Shown here one piece after another: positions 33,031 through 44,600 of a stretch of DNA of 64,000 nt (its first letter is position 1; the number at the start of each line of letters is the position of its first letter). The notes below the pieces were generated by a model. The model had not been told where the DNA came from. It saw only the letters and a program-made list of their open reading frames with translations, and searched no databases. The stretch spans positions 4,650,001 to 4,714,000 of the forward strand of contig JBAJFE010000026.1 in assembly GCA_037903355.1 (NCBI GenBank). The letters are read 5' to 3'. The stretch is from Trichuris trichiura. Its lineage: Eukaryota; Nematoda; Enoplea; Trichinellida; Trichuridae. The translations under genes and the position numbers were made by a program.

Positions 33031-34720
33031 AGAGTAGAAAATCGATTATCAACGGATCCCACCTTACATAAACTTTACCAGGCGATCACGTTCCATATTT
33101 TAGCCCGACAGACAAAAACCCTGAATTAAATATCGTTCAATTTGGAACATGCTTCAGTTTATCAGGCCACTTTGCTTCCTGGGTATCAAGAAAACTTGAT
33201 TCTAGCAATACAACACCCTTACAAGGTTCCATTTCTTCGCGAAACGATTTTTTCTTTGACAAGCTTTAATAGTCTCTGAATAGCAAACTAATGTGCACTT
33301 AGAATTCGCATCCCGCTGTTCAAGTTGCCTTTTAGGACGTGCACCTTAGCAAGGCAACCAAGAGTTATTAAACGCAATGAATTCTGCTTCTGCCTAAGCA
33401 TGACGTTCTGTAAAGCTTTTGTGGGGAAATATCCCTTAAGCAGTTTAGAGCGTCAACTACTTCAGCCTGTAAGTCTGTAGTGAACACAGTGTCTCTAAGC
33501 ATCGTCCTTATCTTGACAAGGTCTGTTTCACACTCACAACTGCTTCATTTCGCTGTAGGCTTTCTGGAACAAGTTGTTCCTGAAGGATTTTATTTTTCGC
33601 TAGAAGTTGCACAAAGGGCTTATCTAAATATTCTAAACTGTTATCAATTCGAAAACCCTTCCTCCTTTCTGTAGTTTTCCTTCTAGCGAATCTGATGAAT
33701 TCTTTAAATTTTGAAAGGCTTCATTTTTGCTGTTCAGGAAATGGATGAACAAGTTGCAGGAGAAATTATGAGAGGCACAAAGGAGCGTGCTCCAGCGAAC
33801 AGCATTACTCGCATAGGTGCCTAGGCTTTTTGAGTGAGCAGTATTTAGCAGGTCTTCTGTTAATGCATCAGTAGGCTTTAGAAAAAGCAGACAGGAGTGC
33901 TTAATTTTCACGCAGATAAAAAGCGAATCCTGGAAACTGAATTATTTGGAATTCCAGCAGCCATTCTGTGTAAGCTTGACAGAGGCACGGTTTATATGCC
34001 CATGCCAAAAGTGGTATAAGTTATACAGTCGTGACTGAATTGAACAGGACGATGTAGGCTCTGATACAGGGAAGCCTTTTCAAGGACGTGACTTAAAAAC
34101 CTGAATGGAGATATCTGCAACTCAGTTCCACTTATCTTGAAGACTATGAGATGCGATACAAGTGATTGAAAGTACGTTCTCTGCTGATTCTGGTGGTGGC
34201 GTGGTGAACATCTTTGGTAATCATGTTTTTCTTTGTTGCCAAAGGGACTTTTACCATGTCACAGCTGGCGCTACGTATTTTAAGCAGCGTTCGGAATGTT
34301 GCCTTTATTGATTTATTAGTTGCTATCTTCAGTCTGGAAGTCCAGATGATCCAATACGCTAAACGGTCTTTTTGCGGTTGCTTGGAACTCATATTCCTAA
34401 ATGAAGAGCACCGAAGAGCTTGGAAGCTCATTTACAAAGGTGCAAAGAAATTAGAACCGTGATATATAAAATACTTTTATTGTTGAAAAGTATCCATTAT
34501 TTAACAGTTATTTGTATAGAATAGTCACAAAAGGACCATTTCAGCTAAGCGTTGGGTTATCTGAACTGTCGAAGCACGCCTGATATTTAACTTTGCGGTT
34601 ATTATTTCGTTCGTCTTCTTCCCCTTTCATGAAGCTGACTTTTCGAAAATTAAATCTATGCGAAAGATCTTGAAAATGTGATGTTTTAGTACGGGACTGT
34701 ATGTTTTCATGTTTCAATTT

Positions 34721-34848
34721 CTTTATTACGGTAGCAGTGTCCCGTTAAATGAAAAAACCACCTCCGGAGCTTTCGGGTCTTTGGTGAAAGACCCGAAAGC
34801 TCCGGAGGTGGTTTTTTCATTTAACGGGACACTGCTACCGTAATAAAG
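34721..34848. repeat. Perfect 62-bp inverted repeat, 4-nt loop
   Basis: 34721-34782 and 34787-34848 are exact reverse complements around GGTG. Each arm contains GACCCGAAAGCTCCGGAG, the second half of the hammerhead-like unit, then AACGGGACACTGCTACCGTA. The two units meet at their second arm, so the CTGANGA boxes are lost. Confidence 0.95.
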
Positions 34849-35042
34849 ACATTGGAATGTGAAAGATCAGGTTTTTTTTCTATTCGACAATTCTGGCCGT
34901 TTCCACCATTCGTGATTTTGGCAGTTTAAGAATTCGAGTTTCAAGGTATCAGCCATTCAATATCTTTTACTTTTACTCCGATGACCTCGACTTTGTATGC
35001 AATTTTCTAGGCCTGATAATGGTAATAGCCATTTTCTTGTTT

Positions 35043-35172
35043 GGCTTCTTTGTACAGAGATTGTCCCGTTGAAAAATACAAGGTTTTATTGGTAGGCCGT
35101 AGCCTTCGGGCCGCGCGTGTCCTGTCCTCAACGGTACTGACTTTCAACGGGACAATTTCCGTACAAAGAGCC
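35043..35172. repeat. Fold-back element with about 31-bp inverted ends
   Basis: The left end GGCTTCTTTGTACAGAGATT...GTCCCGTTGAAA (35043-35074) and its inverse TTTCAACGGGACAATTTCCG...AGAGCC (35142-35172) differ at a few bases. A degenerate minus-strand unit (TTGAGGACAGG...GGCCCGAAGGC) lies between. The AACGGGACA motif is shared with 34721 and 63447. Confidence 0.8.
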
Positions 35173-35785
35173 CAAACATGAAAACCTGTGGTCCCGTACC
35201 AAAAAAATACAGTTTCAAGCTATTTTCTATGTTTAATAGTAATCATTTGTTTGTTGAGCGATTAACTTTTAAAGTGTCATCTGCCTCCGTTAGGAGGAAA
35301 CACCAGTGTAAGTATACATTGTCATGAAACGACGAAAGCGGCAAATTTTTCAACGTGCTAAAGAGAAAAAGATGGCATCAAGTGTTTGAAATGGTACGAA
35401 ATATGTGAGTCACTAAACCACGATTGAGCAGTTGAAAAACGTGACAGATTATTAATTTAAAAAAACGCTGCGTTTAGTAGCGTCTTGATATACAGAAACC
35501 AGTTCTTTTTCCCGTAGTTTCCCGCGTACGAAGAACTCGTGCATCTCATCAGGTTACTAGTATGCACAAGGCTTCCTCCCTGCAAACGTTGGTTAAGTGA
35601 CAGTTAAGTAAAGCAGATACAGCCGACAGCCGACAGATACAACTCATACCCATGAAATGAAGGAAAGAAATTTTCAGAGTGAACAAATAGACGTAAATTT
35701 AAAGTTTTTACTCTGTACCGCACTTTAAAGCTCAGATCATGTAAGATATTACTTCTGTTTGCTGTCGGATATTAGAAACGTTGAC

Positions 35786-36295
35786 ATGGCGAACTTCGCT
35801 GCTGACGAAAGGGATTTGCTGAATATGGTCAACATTTACTGCAAAAAGTTGAAGTTTAAGCCGTCTTACAACGTGAGCCGAAGAGAGTTTATCCGCTTAA
35901 CTAATCCAACGGATCGGATGATAGGCTTCAAGGTGAAAACTACTAGGCTTCAGCAGTTATATACGAATCCGCCCTATGGTGTATTAAAACCGAAACGTGG
36001 CATCTATGTTCAAGTTGGATTTAAGAAGTTGCTCGGAGATTTTGATCTAAAGCCTGATCGGCTCACTGTTTGCTTATGCATAGTCCCATACAGCAAAGAA
36101 AATATGAAACCTTCTACGTTTTGGAAGACATGTACACCGAGCATTGTTCGAAATTTTACGATTGAAGTAGAATATGACCCAGCAATTGAAGGGACTCCTC
36201 CAGCCCGTGAACCACCACCTCCTCCTCCTCCTCCTACTGGACCCCCGAAAAAAATTAAAGAAGAGGAAGAGGATGAAGAAGAAGCTTCTGAATAA
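35786..36295 (+). CDS. Major sperm protein (MSP) domain protein with Pro-rich acidic tail
   Basis: A single exon of 169 codons from ATG at 35786 (MANFAADERDLLNMVN). Residues about 15-125 form an MSP domain: LKFKPSYNVSRREFIRLTNP, DRMIGFKVKTTRLQQLYTNP, PPYGVLKPKRGIYVQV. These are the immunoglobulin-like strands with the conserved 'N-P-x-x-R-x-x-F-K-V-K-T' and 'G-x-x-x-P' features. The tail is a run of eight prolines after REP, then GPPKKIKEEEEDEEEASE. Sperm MSPs are about 127 aa and lack such a tail. This resembles the nematode MSP-domain (SSP/VAP-like) group, which may act in sperm motility or as FFAT-motif binders; the role here is inferred only from the domain. No transmembrane segment is present. 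An upstream in-frame non-ATG extension is not used. Confidence 0.85.
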   Translation: MANFAADERDLLNMVNIYCKKLKFKPSYNVSRREFIRLTNPTDRMIGFKVKTTRLQQLYTNPPYGVLKPKRGIYVQVGFKKLLGDFDLKPDRLTVCLCIVPYSKENMKPSTFWKTCTPSIVRNFTIEVEYDPAIEGTPPAREPPPPPPPPTGPPKKIKEEEEDEEEASE

Positions 36296-36354
36296 AATGC
36301 CAAATCACTAGTTCAAGTTAGCCCATTGGTCATTATTGAAGAGGCGTATTGGAG

Positions 36355-36360
36355 AATAAA
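36355..36360 (+). terminator. Polyadenylation signal AATAAA for the MSP gene
   Basis: 60 bp after the stop. Confidence 0.6.
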
Positions 36361-37417
36361 ATAATACGACAGTGTATTTTTGAAAAGCTTTGTTGGTATT
36401 TAGCTTATTTAGATTGGAGGCTGCATACCGAGCTGAACCGAGAAAACATCATGACAGGGCAGTAACTGACGAAAACTCACCATCGGTAGTTTTCGCACAA
36501 GAGTGTGCCATCGCTGGTATGAATCGCAGCCTGGCTAAACTTCAACGTTCGAGAGGCAGATTTACCTGAGTTTAGATCCCCACTTACAGCAAAGACATGA
36601 ACATACTAATATTCTAGATCACGAAGCCCTTAAAGGTGTAGCTTTTTCAGTAACGGCATGATGATTTCATGTAAGATCTTTTTTCCTGCGGCAATATCAT
36701 GTTATCGCTGCAGAGCAATGAAAAGAGAAACTGTTTCAAAAAAGAATCACATAACTTTCAAAATCGAACGTGTTCTGTCTTCAGTGCGTGAAAACAGCTT
36801 GCGTGTGAAAAGCAGCAGCTTAGATGAGCGCTGGTGAAGTGGAATTGTTTCCGCTGCGTATCAAGCCAGCCAATTTGTCTGGTGAACTACGTGACCCTTT
36901 TCTGCAGATAACGTTTCTCCTTGCGTTGTTACTCTACCGAGCAAAACAGTTGTGCGACAATACGTTCAGCACAGTTAATCCACAGGGCAGTTTGTCTGGC
37001 ATGCAGTTCGTCCAACGGGCTCATTTATGTCGTGTGACTTGGCCGGGCCAAGTACATGACGAAATCGGGAGATGCATGTCCTAAAGTAGTACAAATAGGC
37101 GTCTCAGTGTTCCTACAACGACACGGATGAGTTGAACACGCCGAGATTGCCGTTCAGGATTAAGCACTACATTACAACATTGTAACGGCTCCTTGAATGT
37201 TTTCATCGTAATGCATGAACAGCTTTTTTCCCAACGGTCGTTTCGAAACTTCACCGGTATCTATAACGAATACTGACATTGTTGTAGACGTAGGTAGATA
37301 GTTCTTCTGTCTGAATTGGAAAGAGTTCAAACAACAATGAACAAATGAATTGCTAAGGGACTGATTAAGCAATAATAGTCAGCTAGAGTGAAAATTAAAG
37401 TCATGGCTAAAAAAATA

Positions 37418-38182
37418 CAGTGGAACCTATAAAGCTGACCACCTCCCTAAGTTGACTGAATTTTGACTAGTTGGTTGGTCCGCACGTTAATAAGCGAAAG
37501 GGCAACCTCTATATGTCGACCACCGTAAGTTGGAAGTTGAACGTTTTAGCTCTGACGTGGTATATGGACGCAATGCCAGTTTTCTCTCTGTAAGTTTACT
37601 GCCTCTGTTCTGTGTCAGTCGCTAGGAGCTGTTAGTTGTCAGTGCCTGAATGTGCTATTACTCAACATAGCGAAGTTTTTCATTACCGTGCATTGGAAAT
37701 TCCTTAAGAGAGAACAGGTTCCGTCGCTTTGACGATGCTTTTTTCATGCTTACCGGCGCAGCTTGCGCGTTTCCACGTTTACATAACCTCTCACCTAGGC
37801 GTCGGCAACATTCTCCCATTGAGTGAAATATGGCGAATAGAGCCTACTTGTATTCTTTCGCGTCGAGCTCAATTCTATTCATTCGCTTTGCTGTACCCGT
37901 GCAGCAGGCCGCGCTTGCCATTTATGTTTGCAGTGAGAACAAGCACCAGACTAGAACTGACTCCTTTTTCAGCGAGCATTGTAGCCCTTAAAAGCTTATG
38001 CATGATTTTACAGTTATTTTTATGCACCTCGGCATTTAATAGACCCCCAATGCATGCTATGCAACAGTATAAAATGCGTGCAGATACTAATCTATTCAGC
38101 CGAGCTACTTATTCCCGCAGCCTCCTTATGTTGACCAATTTCCCCCACTCTCTTGGATGGTCAACTTACGGGGGTTTGACTG
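37418..38182 (+). mobile_element. 765-bp non-autonomous Tigger-like element
   Basis: The left end CAGTGGAACCTATAAAGCTG and the inverted right end CAGTCAAACCCCCGTAAGTT are followed by GACCA in both. TA flanks both sides (37416-37417, 38183-38184). The interior keeps only the last ~30 codons of the transposase frame (ending KHQTRTDSFFSEHCSP, then TAA at 37988-37990). It is the sister copy of the element that carries the H2A fusion. Confidence 0.8.
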
Positions 38183-38689
38183 TAAATGACTGATCGATCT
38201 TTATAGGTCAGGTAGCATTCCAGCTAGTAAGGAAACAGCTGCGCCTAATCAGGAGGAATAAGCAGGAAGAAGCAAAAACAGTCATAGCATTGCTGAGATG
38301 GGTTAAAATAGGAAAAGATGATAAGAATGATAAAAGCAAAAAATAGAAAGCTAATATGCTCCACTCTTGCTGGAGAGCAACCAGTTTTTGAACCAGAAAT
38401 AATTCCACCCTTTCATCAAGCAGAAGGAACCGAGTTCAGGTAACTACGCCTAAAGGAAATGATAAAATGACCGCAACATTTTCGTTCAAACGCAACTGTT
38501 AATAGAAATCATTCCTCGAAAAGGCGCTTATGACATGACGTTTCCATGTAAAGGTAACAACCGTGCAAAATAGTCCATTATTGGTCTAATGGCAGGCATA
38601 AATGCTCCAGCTTCAGATTTATCGGTGTTTCTTTCTGTTTCACTGAACTGCTCCGGTTTTACCAAACGATTTGACTTTGGACAAATTGT

Positions 38690-38735
38690 TTGTTGAACGA
38701 ACTGTCTATTGGACGAGTTGTCTGTTGAACTTCTT
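38690..38735 (+). repeat. Degenerate ~19-nt tandem motif
   Basis: Three imperfect copies of (A)ATTGT(T/C)TGTTGAAC-like text. Confidence 0.35.
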
Positions 38736-41609
38736 GTCTTCTGAGCCTATTGTTTTAAACCTGTATTATAAACCACAAAACAGGATAACATCGTAGAAGA
38801 TTAATTCTACGTATATGATGATGTCACAAAATTAAAAGCGGGATTTCCTGCAACACATTTGACATTCCAGTGATCTAAATCAGTCTATAGTCATACAGTT
38901 TCACTGTTTAAGACAACGGAATAATATTCAATCCGGCAATCAATTTAATATGAAGTTCAGCAGTCTTCAGTCCGGCAGCATGGTGTCTGTAACGGTAATG
39001 TATCTTTTAGTAATGGAAGTACCATTTATAGTACCAACAAAATCATCTGGAAAATATTACTTCTTATTTTGATCAGTGTGTTGTTAAAAGTCACTGCTTT
39101 TCTTGTCATTCTTATCTTTAGCTTCAAATACAATATAACGAAAAAATTATTACATACTTAATGACCATGAATTTAAAAATGCCAGCAGTTTGCATGGTGA
39201 CCTTCTGATGACGTTCCTGTTAAGAGATTCAACTGCAATCGATTCCGCCAGCACATTCAGATTTATATACGCATACTCATTTATTTGGTGGTTGGCGTTG
39301 CTATTTATAATTGCAGTTATGAGTTACCATCAAGGATAAAATAATGGGGAAAATGTCACTGCATTCGGCATTGCGAAATGGTTAAAAATAGCTGTGATTT
39401 CATAATGTCTTCCTGATTTTGGGAAGCTAATTGAAATTTTGAGGAAAATGAACGATTTCATTAAGCATCTGAACGGCAGTTCAAACGTTCGATTTGCATT
39501 ATCCTGAAAGGTTGCATCAGGCTACAATGAGTGTTACTTTTCCATAGCATTCCTTGCAGTTTCAGCAAGCCTGTTTGCTTCCTTAAAAATGGAATTCTTG
39601 ATTAGGGGTTGAAATTTTATGTTATAGGAACAAACGGAGCTATCAACTTTATCATTACAAAGATTGCTTACCCAAAGATGCTTTTCTCGTAATGCTAGAG
39701 CAAGTCAGTAACTCATTAAACATCGATTTTGAACATCCAATTCTCATAATCATTATCTGCTCCTCAGTCGTCATTTTCTCATTCTCGTCCAGGTTTGTGT
39801 CATTAAAGAAATGAGTATCCTAACTAGAGCATGCGTTTTGGTATGACTCAGTCATCTGCGCTACAGATCTTTGCCTAAACTTTTCCTATGAACAAATAAT
39901 CTTAATTTTTATTAATATTTTATTGATAACGCCACTTTAATTTACCAAAGATTATGAAGCTCTCAGAAAACTTTTCTTCACGTCTTCCTGACTATTAAAT
40001 GAAAACTAACCCGAAAGTTCCACAAAATGGGATGTTTGTAGCGACTTCATTTGTGAAATAAAAGTTATGAAATTACGTTCAGCCCGTAGCAAACATTTCA
40101 TTTTTAAAGTGCAAATCACTAAACATTGTCCGGCAACGAAAAATTCGACTGCAGCACTTTCACAGATAATTGAAAATCTTTCCTAACGAAAATTGAATGG
40201 TCCAGTTTCCCATTTCGATAATTCTTCAAACGGAGCTCAGAACAAACTAGGTTATACAGGAAGTGCGAATGAGGATATTATGGATTTGACAAATAAATTA
40301 AAGTAAAGTTTATAGTATTCATCAGTATAACAGTGCGCTATGCAGTCAGGTTGCTAATTGTCGGGTAAGCTCGAATTCGTTTATTTTTGTTCAGCAGTTT
40401 CTTTTATTCCGTTCAGGCGAAGATTTCAGCGCGAAACGAATGAAATGTTTGGTGACTAGACAATGAATTTTCCTCACCAGAATACATTTATGCTGATTAG
40501 GAATGTGTGGTTTTCTGCTGTTATCAGTGGAAATATCAATGCCATCTATAGTTCAGTTTCGAAACGCCAATTAGAGGTAAGCTATTCTTTCTTTGTTGAA
40601 CTTGTTCTCCTTAGTTACGTGACGAACAGAGTTTTATTACCGATAGGTTCAATAAAAAAAGATCACTTTCGTTTAAACGTTTGTCGTATGTGCATAGATT
40701 TGACCAGAATGATGACTTCCTATCTCGTGACTAAACATTTGCGAGCCACCGTCTTTTATCTGTTCGGTCAAAGTTTTACCCGCTAGTTTTTGTTTTATGT
40801 TCATTCACAGCTTTGTGAAAGGCAGTCTATAAAGCATATTTACTCTTGAAAGCCACACAGGCACTAGGGCATGAACAATGATGACGTCAACTTTCCTGTT
40901 CAAGATGTGTGCTAAGACTATTTTTGCTTGCGCATGCAACCAGCTTCTCGAAGAAGCAAAGCATGTGGCCATGGCCGCTTCCACCTATGCATCTGATCAA
41001 TTATGCCATCGGAAAGATGCAGTCAGTTTACAGCTATGCTTTGCACGCTTCCTTTCTGTGATTTGCTATTAGTCAACAGATCAGCAAGGCAGGTCGGCGG
41101 TTGTTTAGCGCGCTAGGTGGAAATAGCAGAAAATTCAGCACAGCTTTGCTCTCAGAACTCACCAGTGAGTTGTTTTCGCCAGCTAACTATTATTTTGAGA
41201 CCGACGTAAAGGAGTGCGACAGCTGACTGGAGTCGATTATCTCTCCTGACGGAGGCTAGTTAGCATTCATTCGAACGCTGTACTGCTGATTTGCGGCTGG
41301 CAGCAACTAGTGCTGTCACTGGAAACGTTCTCGCTAAGAAAACAGGCTTCGTATCGAGCTGTTGGTATGTTTCAGCAGTTAGGCAGTAGGAATACTCTAG
41401 CCCACAAAGCTTTCTGAACGAAGTAGACTATGCCTGCTTAGGTCAAACCGACATTCCGTGGCAAAAGGAAGCGACGTTTTCTATAATTTAATTTACAGCT
41501 AATATTTTGGCATTCATGCAGGTCGTTCCAACATTTATCGCTTTGCTTTTCCGCTCTTTTGCTAATGCGTCTACCAGTTTTCCGTTGATCATCTGATTCA
41601 GAATTTCCA

Positions 41610-44600
41610 ATGAACACCGCCGGATACACGAGCAAGTACAGTTCCTACAGGAAGTATATTACCTCGAGCGAAGTGGCCTATGACTCCAGCCAGAGGCGCT
41701 CTACCTACTCGAGCTCCGTTGCGGATGAGTACAGCAGCTCTCGCGGTGTCAGCAGCAGCCGGAAAGAAATAATATCCGTATGCTATACAACTATTCTTAC
41801 ATTAAACTGCGTAATATTTTATCAATTAAAGGGTACTGACACGCACAGCTTGCCTGTGTACATCGCCACTCAGGATTACCAGCCAGAAGCGACTAATAAG
41901 GACGGGTTAGCTTTGGAGGAAGGTCAAATTGTGGAAGTACTCGACAACAAGAATACTTCTTCTTGGTTAGTAAGAACGAAGGTAAGATATTTTCATCTGT
42001 GTGCTTCTTTCTTTGAATGCTTCGGAGCTCTAGTCGTAATTATTATATTCTTGAGCTTTCTTTCTGAAGTCCAACTTGCTTTTGCAATATGCTCTATGCG
42101 AACCAGTGGAGTTTAGGTAGTTAAAATTGTTCACAGAAAGACTTTAGCTTTGTGTAAACATTAAAAAGACGTTTGTTGTAGAAACCAGACCTCAAAAGTT
42201 GCTTGTCAAGTTTTCCTCCATCATCAGCTTTCCTGACCCCTCCGTAAATACAACACCAGTGCGCATTACAAAACGTAGCAATGAATTGAATCCTTTTCCG
42301 GTGATTAAGACTCCACTTCACCTTACCTGTCTTACCCAACGTAGCAAAGAGAGACAGCGCTGAAATTGTACAGCTTGCTTTAAATCGCGGCATTGAACTA
42401 TTTTTGACACTAACGGTCAATTTACTGATAGGCAATTGTACAGTTAAAACGACTGGATATATTTGAGTTTGCAAGATTGTTTAAAATTTATTAGTAATCC
42501 TAAGTTTCAGTAAGTTGTTTAATATTATAATCCTGCTTTCGTAACGGGTATCTGATAAATTACTTTTTCTGTTACGGTGAGACTGGCAGGGTAGAGAAGG
42601 CTGCAGACAGTATGACCTGACCCAGGGAGGGACAAGTCTTCGCGGATGACAGGCCATGGTTAAACCTAACAGCGTCTATTTTGTTAGACATTAGATGAGG
42701 TACTGAGGAACAGACTTTTTTCGCCGCAATAAAAAGCAAAAGTAAGTTCTTTAACTAAGGCAGCAACTGCGCTTCATGTCTCATATTAAGACGCAATGAA
42801 CCTCTTACGCCTCTCGACTTGTCTTACCTACTTGTAACTGTTCTTCTAGGCCCGTCCTCCGAAAATTGGCTGGGCTCCTGGAACGATATTCGAAGTTCCT
42901 ACGGAGTATTATCGACTGAAGCGACACAGCCGTGAACTGTCTCCCACTGACAAGCCGTTGACCAAAATCGAAGAAGCCTTGCTGAAACGAAAGTGAAACC
43001 TTTAGCTAGTTTGTTTTATTTGATTTCGCTCTATTTTAACCTTATTTCAGTGCCGTGTTTCAAGATCTGATGAAATCTGAAGAGACGTTCGTCTCAGAAC
43101 TGCATCACCTGCTCCAAACGTACCTGCACTTTCTGGATTGCCAATCACCGCCGCCTTCTGTCCGCCAACTGAAGGACCAACTATCTTTGAATTTGAGGGA
43201 AATATACAATTTTCATGCGAAGTAGACTTTCAGTCCTACTCTTGATTATTGTAAAACTTTTATTATCTTCAGCGTGCTGTTGAAGGGATTTCAGTACTAC
43301 AGCAATGATCCGGGCATTGTTGGTCAGACTTTCATGCGTCTTGAACGCGACTTTGATCATCATGTCAGATACTGTCATGACGAGCCAGAAACTGAGAAAT
43401 TGCTGGAAGACCCCGTGGTCAGGGAATACTTCGAGGTAAGTATATATTTTTGCCTGTGTTATTTTTTCAAACGTGTTGCGCTTTTCCTGCGGATTATAAG
43501 GAGTTCAAAGTGGTTGTCCTCAACAAGTCAAATTTTTGAGTGCACTAAATGTTGAGGAATAATTGCAGTGTTTTTAGCTACACGAAACAACTGCTGTAAA
43601 AACTGATAGCTTCCTTGCCCAATATTGTCTATCTACCCAAATATCTGAATACAAATTATTGGGCCAGTGCGCAGAGAGATTGTATGATGTCATGAACTTC
43701 AAAATCCCCTTCTTAAATTCCGCACTTAATTTTGTTCATTTGTGTGGAGACTACAGCACAGAAGAATGAAATTATATGCACCTGTTAAGATAAGACTTGC
43801 TAGCATACTTATAGGAGAACAAGATCAGCTTCAAGAGGTACTTGCTTTTTTATAATAAAGAGTTTAATCCAGATCAGCTTCACGCGCTCAACAGGATAAG
43901 ACTGCGAAGTACATAATCGTGCAATTGAAATCCTATTCTCGAAGGAACTACATTTTTTGCTTGGTCTCATCAAGCTGGAATGTATCAGTTTTCGTTGACC
44001 CATAATGCGATTCTAGCCTGTGCGTAGACTTACTCAGCACTGGAAAGGTTACTACGGCTATCAGATACATGTATGCTAGTAGCTTACAGGCCCATCGATT
44101 CCTTAATCCGTCAAAGCTCCATGGCAATAATATATTGCCATTTCAATATTTTACTCCGTGATCAAACCGTCGGCTAGGTAAACTTGGATTTGGGCAGTAT
44201 GGAAGCGCACTCTCTGTCTTCAGTTTCTTCTCCTATTGACGCTAATTCGTTTTTCTGAAGCAACCTGCTCATTCGAGGTTGTCGATAACTTTAACTTAAA
44301 GTACAACGGCGAACGTTTTCCCTGAGCATAAGTAGTCTCCTTATTTTTACGAGACCTTCAATTTTTCCGGACTTGCGTCGCTTTTGCGGAGGTAGCGCAG
44401 CTCAAATAAAGAAACCAGAATCCTGCACTTTATTAACGTCAAGAGCAAAGCAGGTTCTAAAGGTTTAATGCATCTTCATTAATGCTATGTAGAGCATATT
44501 GTATTTGATTGGACCACCTGCGAAGTGGTGCTCCTAAGCTGTTAAGCCCCAGCGTTTTTTATTCCAATGGAAAATTAAACTTTGCTCAGTCTGTCCTGTC

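Larger units (their letters stand above)
31244..35785. other. Gene-poor 4.5-kb region with MITE and fold-back repeats
   Basis: It holds the TA-flanked element at 32064-32407, a divergent repeat pair at 32941-33030, and two fold-backs (34721-34848 and 35043-35172). Frames at 33480-33674, 33633-33911 and 34144-34462 carry no recognisable domain. Confidence 0.6.
36361..41609. other. Gene-poor 5.2-kb region upstream of unc-89
   Basis: Apart from the Tigger-like element at 37418-38182 it is AT-rich single-copy text. It includes a degenerate triple repeat near 38690-38735. Frames at 36824-37084 and 40463-40786 show no domain. The unc-89 promoter should lie at its right end. Confidence 0.5.

Noticed and set aside
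36010..36303. Minus-strand frame with Ser and Gly runs
   Set aside because: Antisense shadow of the proline and glutamate runs of the MSP-domain gene.
36470..36495. 8-bp hairpin preceded by CTGACGA
   Set aside because: It resembles a hammerhead box and arm but lacks the CGG arm start and trailing GAAA; a single chance hairpin is as likely.
36824..37084. 86-codon plus-strand frame
   Set aside because: No homology recognised and no regulatory or splice context.
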